Assembly (NCBI GenBank): GCA_002449785.1
Contig: DJXP01000061.1
Coordinates: forward strand, 1 to 27,890
Length of the DNA: 27,890 nucleotides
DNA from: Clostridiales bacterium UBA7001
GTDB lineage: Bacteria; Bacillota; Clostridia; TANB77; CAG-508
Direction of reading: 5' to 3'
Shown here: positions 13,903-21,620 of the stretch, in pieces
Position numbering within the stretch: position 1 is the stretch's first letter
How the letters are laid out: the number at the start of each line of letters is the position of its first letter
Position numbers and translations under genes: made by a program
Notes under the pieces: model-generated
What the model saw: only the letters and a program-made list of their open reading frames with translations
Databases searched by the model: none
What the model was told of the DNA's origin: nothing

Positions 13903-14574
13903 AATAATATTGAAAGTGTTGTAAAATCAAGACACTCTGTTAGAAGTTACAAGGATCAAAAGATAGAAGGTGAAGTTCTAGAGGAGCTTCAAAAAGAAAT
14001 ACAAAAATGTAGTGAAGAGTCAGGTTTAAATATAAAACTTGTTTTAAATGAAGAAAAAGCATTTGGAAAAACACATTATGGAAGTTTTGATAATTGTAAA
14101 AATTATGTTGTAATTATGGGAGAAAAAAATCGAAAAGATTTAGATGAAGCTTCAGGATATTATGGTGAAAAAATTGTACTTAAAGCACAAGAAATTGGAT
14201 TAAATACTTGTTGGACAAAACTTACTTATAATAAAGCTGAAGTTCCATGCACTCTTAATGAAAATGAAAAAATTTCAATTGTAATTGCAATAGGATATGG
14301 AAAAGTAAAAGGCACAAATCATAAAAGCAAAGAGTTTAGTGCAGTTTCTAAAACAATAGAAAATGTTCCAGATTGGTACAAAAAAGGTGTTGAATTTGCA
14401 CTTTATGCACCAACAGCATTAAACCAACAAAAGTTTAAATTTGAGTTAAAAGAAAATGATGAAGTATCTTTAAAAACAGCAGGATTAGGCTTATGTACAA
14501 AAATAGATTTAGGAATTGTTAAATATCATTTTGAGTTAGGGGCAGGACTTGATAATTTTAAATGGAGTGAATAA
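13900..14574 (+). CDS. Nitroreductase-family protein (TM1586-like)
   Basis: A 224-residue protein with the nitroreductase start SRHSVRSYKDQKI (10-22), whose Arg residues contact FMN phosphate. It then has SGYYGEKIVLKAQEIGLNTCWT and a C-terminal PDWYKKGVEFALYAPTALNQQKFKFEL repeat-like half. This arrangement (two related lobes in one chain) is that of the 'putative TM nitroreductase' family. Members bind flavin and reduce nitro or quinone compounds with NAD(P)H, but the true substrate is unknown. The following rdgB gene starts three bases after its stop, so both are co-transcribed. Confidence 0.83.
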   Translation: MNNIESVVKSRHSVRSYKDQKIEGEVLEELQKEIQKCSEESGLNIKLVLNEEKAFGKTHYGSFDNCKNYVVIMGEKNRKDLDEASGYYGEKIVLKAQEIGLNTCWTKLTYNKAEVPCTLNENEKISIVIAIGYGKVKGTNHKSKEFSAVSKTIENVPDWYKKGVEFALYAPTALNQQKFKFELKENDEVSLKTAGLGLCTKIDLGIVKYHFELGAGLDNFKWSE

Positions 14575-14577
14575 TTA

Positions 14578-15201
14578 ATGGAGATAATATACGGCACACA
14601 TAATGTAGATAAAATTAATAATTTAAAATTAATAATTGAATCACATCAGTTTGATGTTAAATTATATACAACTAAAGATATAGGATTTAACAAGGAAATA
14701 ATTGAAGATGGAAAAACTTTTGAAGAAAATTCTGAAATAAAAGCAAATGCAATTAAAGAGTATTGTGAAGAAAACAGTATAAAAAATAAAATAATAATAA
14801 CTGATGATGCAGGTCTTTGCGTAGATAAATTAAATGGTGCCCCAGGAGTCTATACCAGTAGATATGCAGGTGAAAATGCAACTCAGGAACAAAGTATAAA
14901 TAAACTGTTAGCTAATATGAAAGAGTATAAAGACATGAAAGACCGAACATGTAGATTTGTAGATGTGCTTACAGCAATTCTACCATCTGGGGAAAAAATT
15001 GTAGCAAGAGGTGAATGTAAAGGAAGTATTGCGCTAGAACCAGGAAAGCTTGGAGGATTAACATATGCACCTATATTTATTCCATATGGATTTGATAAAC
15101 CAATGGGAGATATGGAAGAAAAAGAATTTGCATCAGTTCATAATCATAGAGATATAGCAATGAATAAATTAATGAAAGAATTTAAAAAACTAGGATACTA
15201 A
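14578..15201 (+). CDS. rdgB: Inosine/xanthosine triphosphate pyrophosphatase (RdgB/HAM1)
   Basis: The 207-residue protein removes ITP, XTP and dITP from the nucleotide pool by cleavage to the monophosphate and pyrophosphate. The family's features are visible: IIYGTHNVDK at the N-terminus (T-x-N-x-x-K phosphate loop), DGKTFEENSEIKANAIKEY (44-62), DDAGLCVDKLNGAPGVYTSRYAG (76-98) with D76-D77 as metal and base residues, GGLTYAPIFIPYGFDK, and VHNHRDIAMNKL in place of the more usual S-HR-x-A. These small deviations (THNV for TxNxxK variants, VHNHR for SHR) suggest a divergent member. The next gene begins 13 bases on. Confidence 0.9.
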   Translation: MEIIYGTHNVDKINNLKLIIESHQFDVKLYTTKDIGFNKEIIEDGKTFEENSEIKANAIKEYCEENSIKNKIIITDDAGLCVDKLNGAPGVYTSRYAGENATQEQSINKLLANMKEYKDMKDRTCRFVDVLTAILPSGEKIVARGECKGSIALEPGKLGGLTYAPIFIPYGFDKPMGDMEEKEFASVHNHRDIAMNKLMKEFKKLGY

Positions 15202-15214
15202 TTTGGAGAGTAGA

Positions 15215-17560
15215 ATGAAAAACAATCTTATTAAAGCTATTTTTGTGAGTTTATATATAGTTATTATAATTACTGCTTATAATATAAATGTTAGCTATGC
15301 CCAAAAAAATGGTTTTAGCAGAAGCTCTAAATATATTTGGATAGATGAAGAAAATTCTTCAAATTCGTGGGTATGTTTTAGAAAAAAAATTGAAATTAAA
15401 GAAAAAAATTTAGATTCATATATTGCAAGAATTGCTGTTGATTCTAAATATTGGCTTTATATTAATGGAAATATTATAATAAGAGAAGGCGGATTAAAAA
15501 GGTCTCAGAAAAACTCTATCTATTATGATGAAATCGAGCTTAAAGATTTTTTAATAGAAGGAGAAAATACCATAGGAATTTTAGTATGGCATTTTGGAAA
15601 GTTAGGTTTTTCTCATATAGACTCAAGTTTAGGAAGCCTTCTTTTTTATATGGATATTGGTGAAGAAGAAATTGTAAGTAATAATTCATGGAAAGGAGCT
15701 AAAAATATAGCATATAAGCAAGATGAAAAGAAAGTTCCGCCAAGGCTTAGCGAATCAAATATTTATTATGATGCAAATTTAGAACTTCGAGATTGGTTTG
15801 AGAGTAGTTTTGATGATACAATGTGGGAAAATGTTAAAATAATTGGCAGTCCAAACGATATGCCGTGGGGAAGGCTAATTAAAAGAGATATACCAATGTT
15901 TGTATTTGATGAGAATATAAAAGAATATGAAAACATATCTGAATTCAAAAATATGGAGTTTAATGAGAATAAAGAAATTGAAATGAAACTTAATACAAAT
16001 ATTCAATTTACTCCATATTTAAAAGTAGATTCAATACATGGGAAAGAAATTAGAATATATAGTAAAAATGAAGATAACCCTGATGTTCATGAAGTAACTT
16101 ATATAACAAAAGATGGAATTCAAGAATTTGAAAGTTTAGCATGGATAAGTGGAGATAAAGTTTATTATTATATTCCAGAAGGTGTAAAAATATTATCTTT
16201 AGGTTATAGAAAAACAGGATATAATTCAGAAGTAGTAAGTAGTTTTGAATGTGATGATGAGTTTTTAAATAAACTGTGGGATATGTCTGTTAATACTTTA
16301 CTAGTAAATATGAGAGATTCTTTTATGGATTGTCCAGATAGAGAAAGAACAATGTGGATTGCAGATACAAGTTTAGCTATGGAAGAGGCTGTATATTCTT
16401 TAGATTATAATTCTTTAGATTTATATAAAAAAGCTATAAAAAATTATATAAGTTGGAGAGATGGAAAAGCTTTAATGAGTGTGATTCCATCATATGTTTC
16501 AAATCTTCAATTACCAATTCAAAATTTAATAGGGATTGATGAAGCATATAATTATTATTTATATACGGGTGATAAGGAGTTTTTAGAGGTTGTATACCCA
16601 TATTTTAAAGAATATTTAAAATTGTGGAGCATTCAGGAAGATGGTATGACAAAAGGTATAGGAGATTATTATAAAAATTTATGGCCATGGTATGATACGG
16701 TTGGAAAAACTGATGAAGTATTATTAGAAAATTCATTATACTATTATGCAAATACTAAAATGCTAAATATTGCTAAAGTTTTAGGTAAAAAATATGATGA
16801 AAAAATATATTTGAGTAGATTAGAAAAACTTGAAAATGGGATAAAAAATAGTTTTTATATTGAAGGTCAAGGATATAAAAGCAAAGATTTTGAAGGCTTT
16901 GATGGAAGAGCAAATGCGGTTTTAGTTTTATCAGGAATTGCAAATGAATCACAATATGAAAGTATTAAGAATGTTTTAGTCAATCAAGATGGTAATACTC
17001 CATTTTGGGAAAAATATATATTAGAAGCATTATGCAATATGAATATGTATGAAGAGGCAGTAAATCGAATAAAAACTAAATATGGTGAGATGGTAGAGCT
17101 TAAAGATGAATATAGTTCTACATTATGGGAATATTTTGAAAAGGATAAAGGAAGCAAAAATCATACATGGTCAGCTGGTCCAATGATAATTATGCAAAAA
17201 TATATAGCTGGAATTAGTCCAGCAGATGCAGGATTTGAAAAAGTAAAAATAGAGCCTAATTTAGGAAGTCTTAAAAATATAAAATCTACAGTAAATACAG
17301 CAAAAGGAATAGTTAATTTAGAGATAAATAAGGGTGAAAATAATATTATAATAAAAATTGAAACACCTACAGATATTTCATTAAAACTTCATAAAGAAAC
17401 TGAGAATTATATTGTATTTTTGAACAATGAAAAATGTATAGAAAATAGTGAAATCATAGAAGATAGATTAATAAAAAATGTAGAAGAAACAGATAGTTAT
17501 ATAGAATATGATATAAAAAACCAAACAAATGTATTGACAAATTGTAGAAATGATGTATAA
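15215..17560 (+). CDS. Secreted GH78-like alpha-L-rhamnosidase
   Basis: A 781-residue protein with a signal peptide (charged start, hydrophobic core to about residue 26, SYAQ cleavage region), then a beta-sandwich with WLYINGN and WHFGK segments, a (alpha/alpha)6 barrel and a C-terminal domain (GISPADAGFEKVKIEPNLG) typical of GH78. The acid motif MDCPDRERTMWIAD places D372, E377 and D384 with the spacing of the catalytic-site residues D567/E572/D579 described for Bacillus RhaB; E639 in TLWEYF may be the other carboxylate. The likely reaction is release of terminal L-rhamnose from polysaccharide or glycosides outside the cell. ATG 15215 follows TTTGGAGAG. It is third in an operon with two housekeeping-type genes. 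Confidence 0.82.
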   Translation: MKNNLIKAIFVSLYIVIIITAYNINVSYAQKNGFSRSSKYIWIDEENSSNSWVCFRKKIEIKEKNLDSYIARIAVDSKYWLYINGNIIIREGGLKRSQKNSIYYDEIELKDFLIEGENTIGILVWHFGKLGFSHIDSSLGSLLFYMDIGEEEIVSNNSWKGAKNIAYKQDEKKVPPRLSESNIYYDANLELRDWFESSFDDTMWENVKIIGSPNDMPWGRLIKRDIPMFVFDENIKEYENISEFKNMEFNENKEIEMKLNTNIQFTPYLKVDSIHGKEIRIYSKNEDNPDVHEVTYITKDGIQEFESLAWISGDKVYYYIPEGVKILSLGYRKTGYNSEVVSSFECDDEFLNKLWDMSVNTLLVNMRDSFMDCPDRERTMWIADTSLAMEEAVYSLDYNSLDLYKKAIKNYISWRDGKALMSVIPSYVSNLQLPIQNLIGIDEAYNYYLYTGDKEFLEVVYPYFKEYLKLWSIQEDGMTKGIGDYYKNLWPWYDTVGKTDEVLLENSLYYYANTKMLNIAKVLGKKYDEKIYLSRLEKLENGIKNSFYIEGQGYKSKDFEGFDGRANAVLVLSGIANESQYESIKNVLVNQDGNTPFWEKYILEALCNMNMYEEAVNRIKTKYGEMVELKDEYSSTLWEYFEKDKGSKNHTWSAGPMIIMQKYIAGISPADAGFEKVKIEPNLGSLKNIKSTVNTAKGIVNLEINKGENNIIIKIETPTDISLKLHKETENYIVFLNNEKCIENSEIIEDRLIKNVEETDSYIEYDIKNQTNVLTNCRNDV

Positions 17561-17561
17561 T
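17534..17561 (+). promoter_or_regulatory. Sigma-A promoter of recN
   Basis: Perfect TTGACA (17534-17539) and TATAAT (17556-17561) with a 16-base spacer, inside the last codons of the rhamnosidase gene. The start of transcription should be near 17568, about 75 bases upstream of recN. Confidence 0.75.
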
Positions 17562-17570
17562 AGTTCTAGC

Positions 17571-17582
17571 AAACAGTTGTTT
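17571..17582. promoter_or_regulatory. Possible LexA-like operator at the recN start site
   Basis: AAACAGTTGTTT is an inverted repeat (AAACA/TGTTT) directly after the predicted transcription start. It fits the Gram-positive LexA box GAAC-N4-GTTC at six of eight positions, and recN is in the LexA regulon of several Firmicutes. The two outer mismatches keep this tentative. Confidence 0.3.
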
Positions 17583-17642
17583 TAGTCAGATGCAATTATT
17601 AGTATGTAATAATAATTATCTATACAAAGTTGAGGTGGAATT

Positions 17643-19328
17643 ATGATAAATACATTACACATAAAAAATATTGGAATTATAGATGATTTGTTTTTAGAAT
17701 TTGGTGAAGGTTTTAATGTAATTACAGGAGAAACTGGAGCTGGAAAAACATTAATAATAGATGCTTTAGGAGTTTTAGCTGGTGGGAGATTTTCAAAAGA
17801 AATTATAAGAAATGGCGAAAACTATTCATTAGTTGAAGCTTCTTTTTATATACCAAATAAAGGTTATGAAGAGGATACGGTAGTAGTTACCAGAGAAATA
17901 AACTTAAAAGGAAAAAATATATGTAAAATAAATGGTAGGTTAGTAACAGTAAATGAGCTTAAAGAATTTATGAAAAAAATTATTGATATTCATGGACAAA
18001 ATAATAATCAAAATCTATTAAATGTTGGAATGCATATAGAATTTTTAGATACTTATATTGGAAAAGACATTTTATCTTTAAAAAGAGACTATTATAGAAA
18101 ATATAAAGAATATTTGAAAATAAAAGATGAACTTAGCAATAATTATGGAGATGAAAGAGAAAAGCAAAGAAAGTTAGATTTGTTAAATTATCAAAAAAAT
18201 GAAATAGAAGAAGCATCATTAAAAGAAGGTGAAGAAGAAGAATTAGAAGAAAAAAGAAGTATATTTATGTCTTCTGAAAAAATAAATATAGGTTTATGTG
18301 AAGCTGAAGAAAGATTAAATGATAGTACAATAGATAATATAGGTTATAGCATAAAAGCTCTTGAAAAAATAGAAAAATATAATAGTGAGTATTCAGATGT
18401 AGTATCAAGAATAAGAGATTGTTATTATGAACTTCAAGAAGCAGCAAACGATATAGCAAATTTGAAAAGTGATATGAACTTTGATGAAGAAGAGCAAAAC
18501 AATGTAGAAGAAAGACTAAATTTAATAAAAACTTTAAAAAGAAAGTATGGAAATAATGTTAAAGAAATTTTAAATTATAAAAAAGAAGTAGAAGATGAAA
18601 TAGAAAAAATTGAAAATTTAGAAGTATATATTAATTCCTTGAAAAATAAATTAAATGAATTAGAGAATAAAATGTATGCTCTATCAGTAAGAATGAATGA
18701 TGTAAGGGTTAAATATTCGAAAGAATTATCTGGAAAAATAAATAAAGAATTAAAAGATCTCGAAATGAAAAATGCTAGTTTTAATATAAATGTAGATTTT
18801 GTAGAAAATACAGAAGAAACAAAAGGAGTAGGCAGTACAGTAACTATAGAAGAAAGAAAATTCACAAAATATGGACTAAATAGAGTAGAATTTAAAATTA
18901 GTACCAATATTGGTGAAGAAGAAAAATCTCTTACCAAAATTGCATCTGGTGGTGAAATGTCTAGAGTAATGCTAGCTATAAAAAGTGTTTTGACTGATTC
19001 TTATGATGTTCCGGTTGTAATTTTTGATGAAATAGATACTGGAATAAGTGGAATAGCAGCTAATGCTACTGGTGACAAAATGAAAAAAATATCTAAAAAT
19101 CATCAGGTAATATGTGTTACACATTTAGCAAGTATTACAGCAAAAGGGGATAATAATTATTTTGTATCTAAAAAAGTTAAAGATGGAAAAACAAATACAC
19201 ATATAAAAAAATTAAGTGAAGAAGAATTATTACAAGAAATTGCAAGAATATCTAGTGGTACTGTTACTCAGATTTCAATTAATCATGCAAAAGAACTTAG
19301 GAAAATGTGCATAAAAAATATTGCTTAA
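17643..19328 (+). CDS. recN: DNA repair protein RecN
   Basis: RecN is an SMC-like ATPase that gathers at double-strand breaks and promotes end joining and RecA-dependent repair. The 561-residue chain has Walker A GETGAGKT (29-36), a Q-loop region HGQNNNQNLLN, and two long coiled-coil arms rich in Glu and Lys (about 150-370). The ABC signature IASGGEMSRVMLAI is followed by Walker B VVIFDEIDTGISG, and then comes the His-switch VTHLASI. Length is normal. ATG 17643 follows GTTGAGGTGG. In many Firmicutes argR lies just upstream of recN; here the neighbour is a rhamnosidase. Confidence 0.96.
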   Translation: MINTLHIKNIGIIDDLFLEFGEGFNVITGETGAGKTLIIDALGVLAGGRFSKEIIRNGENYSLVEASFYIPNKGYEEDTVVVTREINLKGKNICKINGRLVTVNELKEFMKKIIDIHGQNNNQNLLNVGMHIEFLDTYIGKDILSLKRDYYRKYKEYLKIKDELSNNYGDEREKQRKLDLLNYQKNEIEEASLKEGEEEELEEKRSIFMSSEKINIGLCEAEERLNDSTIDNIGYSIKALEKIEKYNSEYSDVVSRIRDCYYELQEAANDIANLKSDMNFDEEEQNNVEERLNLIKTLKRKYGNNVKEILNYKKEVEDEIEKIENLEVYINSLKNKLNELENKMYALSVRMNDVRVKYSKELSGKINKELKDLEMKNASFNINVDFVENTEETKGVGSTVTIEERKFTKYGLNRVEFKISTNIGEEEKSLTKIASGGEMSRVMLAIKSVLTDSYDVPVVIFDEIDTGISGIAANATGDKMKKISKNHQVICVTHLASITAKGDNNYFVSKKVKDGKTNTHIKKLSEEELLQEIARISSGTVTQISINHAKELRKMCIKNIA

Positions 19329-19345
19329 AACTTCTATTGGTCAGG

Positions 19346-19373
19346 CACAGGAAGAAAAATGGAACATATACTA
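19346..19373 (+). promoter_or_regulatory. Candidate sporulation promoter (sigma-K or sigma-E type) of sigK
   Basis: CATATACTA (19365-19373) fits the sigma-K -10 pattern CATAnnnTA and also CATAYAnT of sigma-E. CACA at 19346-19349 fits the mACm -35 of sigma-K at about the right distance. sigK is known to be transcribed by sigma-E and then by sigma-K itself. The site lies 47 bases before the gene. Confidence 0.45.
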
Positions 19374-19419
19374 GAATATGAGTTTGAAAAAATATTTTGG
19401 TATATGGAGGAAATAGTAT

Positions 19420-20118
19420 ATGTTTGTTTTTTCTATATCTCAATTTCTTCTTATTATGAGTCAAATTGTATTTGGCGTTGGATATATACAAAGCGGAAGC
19501 TTGTTTCCAGAACCATTAACACCAGAAGAAGAGAAAAAATATTTAGAAGAAATGAAAAATGGAGTAGAAGAAGCTAGAAACATTTTAATAGAAAGAAATT
19601 TAAGATTGGTTGCACATATTGCAAAAAAATATTCATCAAGTAATGTTGAACAAGATGATTTAATTTCAATAGGGAGTATTGGATTAATAAAAGGTATTAA
19701 TAGTTTTGACGCCACTAAAAGTTTTAAACTTGCTACATATGTTTCAAGATGTATAGAGAACGAAATACTTATGTATTTAAGAAGTAATAAGAAGAGAATG
19801 GGAGATATATATTTAAATGAGCCAATTGGAAAAGATAAAGATAATAATGAAGTAACACTTCAGGAAGTATTAGAAAATAATGAAAGAAATATAGAAGAAG
19901 AAGTAGATTTAAAACTTAAGATTAAGCTTTTATATGAAAAAATGAAAAAAGTATTAAAGAAAAGAGAAAAAATAATAATAGAATTGAGATTTGGATTAAA
20001 TGGAAAAAGACCAAGAACTCAAAAAGAAATTGCTAAAATGTTAAATATTAGTCGTTCATATGTTTCTAGAATTGAAACTAAAGCAATAGGAAAACTAGCT
20101 GATGAAATAAAGAAATAG
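19420..20118 (+). CDS. sigK: RNA polymerase sporulation sigma factor SigK
   Basis: Sigma-K directs late mother-cell genes (coat and cortex) in endospore formation. The 232-residue chain has a hydrophobic N-terminal stretch (FVFSISQFLLIMSQIVFGVGYI, about residues 2-23), which matches the pro-sequence removed by the SpoIVFB protease in other species. Then come SLFPEPLTPEEEKKYL, region 2 (LIERNLRLVAHIAKKY, QDDLISIGSIGLIKGI, FKLATYVSRCIENEILMYLR) and region 4 with an HTH (TQKEIAKMLNISRSYVSRIE). ATG 19420 follows TATGGAGGAAAT. The gene is continuous: no skin-type element interrupts it. Activity is therefore likely controlled by proteolysis rather than DNA excision. Confidence 0.93.
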   Translation: MFVFSISQFLLIMSQIVFGVGYIQSGSLFPEPLTPEEEKKYLEEMKNGVEEARNILIERNLRLVAHIAKKYSSSNVEQDDLISIGSIGLIKGINSFDATKSFKLATYVSRCIENEILMYLRSNKKRMGDIYLNEPIGKDKDNNEVTLQEVLENNERNIEEEVDLKLKIKLLYEKMKKVLKKREKIIIELRFGLNGKRPRTQKEIAKMLNISRSYVSRIETKAIGKLADEIKK

Positions 20119-20147
20119 TAATATAATAAAAAAGATTGGAAGAATTT

Positions 20148-21041
20148 ATGGATAATAACTTAATGAAAACATTGGAAAAATGTAATTTGTGTCCACATAG
20201 ATGTAATGTAAATAGACTAAAAGGTGAAGTTGGAAGATGTAAGATGACAGCAGATGTAAAAATAGCATTAACGAATTTGCACTATTATGAAGAACCATGT
20301 ATAAGTGGCAAAAACGGTTCTGGAACAGTGTTTTTTACAGGTTGTAATATGAGTTGTAAATATTGTCAAAATTATAAAATAAGTCAAGAGTTAAAAGGTG
20401 ATACTATTAGTATAGATGAAGTGGCAAATAGTTTTATAAGACTGCAAGAAATGAATGCAAATAATATTAATTTAGTTACAGGTGTAATATATGTTCCTCA
20501 GATTATAGAAGCAATTTCTATTGCTAAAAAAAGAGGTTTAAAAATTCCAATTATTTATAATTCAAGTGGATATGAAAATGTAGAAACGATAAAACTATTA
20601 GAAGGATATATAGATGTATATTTACCTGATTTAAAATATTATTATAATGAACTTGGAGAAAAATTATCTAATATAAAAAACTATTTTGAAACTGCTATAT
20701 CTGCTATTAAAGAAATGTATAAGCAGGTGGGTTCGCCTTATTTTAATGATAATGGTTTAATTCAAAAAGGACTAATAATAAGACACTTAGTTTTGCCAAA
20801 TCATTTAATGAATAGTAAGATGGTATTAAAATGGATAAGTAAAAATATAAATAGAAATGTTTTGGTAAGTATTATGTCTCAATATTTTCCGACTTACATG
20901 GCATTAGATATGGAAGATATAAATAGAAAATTAACTTTTGAAGAATATACTGAAATAAAAAGATATATTGAAAAATATAATATTAAAGGATATTTTCAAG
21001 ATATAGAAGATGATGAAGAAAAGTATGTTCCGAAATTTTAA
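20148..21041 (+). CDS. Radical SAM protein of the PflX / PflA-like group
   Basis: A 297-residue radical SAM protein. The SAM-binding [4Fe-4S] motif is C66-x3-C70-x2-C73 (GCNMSCKYCQNY). A second cysteine cluster precedes it, C12, C15, C19 and C31 (CNLCPHRCN...GRC), as in COG1313 proteins related to pyruvate-formate-lyase activating enzyme. These lack a defined substrate, and no glycyl-radical enzyme lies nearby. ATG 20148 follows GGAAG at good spacing; a TTG 12 bases earlier is less likely. It sits 29 bases after sigK, so read-through from sigK is possible. Downstream is a weak GAGAG/CTCTC hairpin. Confidence 0.82.
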   Translation: MDNNLMKTLEKCNLCPHRCNVNRLKGEVGRCKMTADVKIALTNLHYYEEPCISGKNGSGTVFFTGCNMSCKYCQNYKISQELKGDTISIDEVANSFIRLQEMNANNINLVTGVIYVPQIIEAISIAKKRGLKIPIIYNSSGYENVETIKLLEGYIDVYLPDLKYYYNELGEKLSNIKNYFETAISAIKEMYKQVGSPYFNDNGLIQKGLIIRHLVLPNHLMNSKMVLKWISKNINRNVLVSIMSQYFPTYMALDMEDINRKLTFEEYTEIKRYIEKYNIKGYFQDIEDDEEKYVPKF

Positions 21042-21055
21042 AAAGATGTAAAAAA

Positions 21056-21073
21056 GAGAGCTAAAAAACTCTC
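21056..21073 (+). terminator. Weak hairpin after the radical SAM gene
   Basis: GAGAG (21056-21060) pairs with CTCTC (21069-21073) around CTAAAAAA. There is no T-run after it on the + strand. It could end transcription weakly, or act as a terminator for antisense transcription, since a run of A precedes it. Confidence 0.35.
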
Positions 21074-21210
21074 ACAACAAATTTATTATAGCATAATTAT
21101 AAAAAAAAATCAAATAATATATATATATGAAAAAGTTAGATTAATGAGCATAATATTATAAATTTAGAAGAAATAATTAGTATTAACAAAAAAAACAATA
21201 AAAAAATCGG

Positions 21211-21239
21211 TTGCAACAATAAATTAAATATGCTATTAT
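21211..21239 (+). promoter_or_regulatory. Promoter of the 6S RNA
   Basis: TTGCAA (21211-21216), a 17-base spacer and TATTAT (21234-21239). Transcription should start near 21246. The preceding 137 bases (21074-21210) are A/T-rich and hold no gene I can support. Confidence 0.6.
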
Positions 21240-21245
21240 TTAGTT

Positions 21246-21462
21246 ACAAAATAAGTATAGATTTAAATTTTCCCTGCGTAGTGCGTATAGACTTGAATTT
21301 TTAGAACCTACAAGTTTTGGAGAAGGGAGCTTCATCTCTGGATATGGCGTGTATGCTTACATTTATGTAAGAAACCCAGAAGTATTTAGGAAAGCCCCCA
21401 CCTGTGTGAGTACAGGTCCATAAAAATTTTTAGACTTACGGCTTAGACGTGGGGCTTTTATT
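21246..21462 (+). ncRNA. ssrS: 6S RNA (SsrS), Firmicutes type
   Basis: 6S RNA mimics an open promoter and binds the housekeeping RNA polymerase holoenzyme. The element has a closing stem CCCTGCGT (21272-21279) with ACGTGGGG (21447-21454, two G-U pairs). The long arm pairs AATTTTTA with TAAAAATT. There is a central region with GAACCTACAAG and GGAGAAGGGAGC, a small hairpin CTTACAT-TT-ATGTAAG (21356-21371), and the hairpin ACCTGT-GTGAGT-ACAGGT (21400-21417) following GCCCCC. A T-rich tail follows the closing stem. No open frame exists. Size (about 183-215 bases), the single long interrupted helix and the CCCCCACCTG block fit what I recall of clostridial 6S RNAs; a covariance-model search would settle it. 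Confidence 0.75.
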
Positions 21463-21483
21463 TAAAAGTAATTAATTATAATA

Positions 21484-21536
21484 GCAAACCCAATTACTTT
21501 AGGTATTTACTGCTAGAGGCTTGGGTTTGCATTTTT
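21484..21536 (+). terminator. Intrinsic terminator-like hairpin
   Basis: GCAAACCCAA (21484-21493) pairs perfectly with TTGGGTTTGC (21521-21530), followed by ATTTTTATT. The loop is 27 bases, longer than usual. It probably backs up the 6S RNA terminator and insulates the prmC operon. Confidence 0.7.
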
Positions 21537-21537
21537 A

Positions 21538-21566
21538 TTGCAATTTATACTAAAAGATGGTAATAT
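21538..21566 (+). promoter_or_regulatory. Promoter of the prmC-whiA-hemW operon
   Basis: TTGCAA (21538-21543), a 17-base spacer and TAATAT (21561-21566), about 55 bases ahead of prmC. Its -35 is the same hexamer as that of the 6S RNA promoter. Confidence 0.55.
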
Positions 21567-21620
21567 AGTAACTGTAATGTAATATTAGTGCTATTCAAAA
21601 AAATAATAAAGGATTAAAAT

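Noticed and set aside
13881..13907. MDYKWYYE as an independent gene
   Set aside because: Eight codons overlapping the next start; treated as part of the leader, not as a protein gene.
18575..18937. 120-residue frame on the minus strand inside recN
   Set aside because: It is the low-complexity shadow of the coiled-coil part of recN, with no ribosome-binding site and Ser/Phe/Leu-rich composition expected from antisense of Glu/Lys codons.
19359..19577. 72-residue frame overlapping the start of sigK
   Set aside because: Different frame from sigK and no family features; the ribosome-binding site upstream of 19420 clearly serves sigK.
19420..20118. Skin-like insertion in sigK
   Set aside because: The frame is continuous from the pro-sequence to region 4, and no recombinase is nearby.
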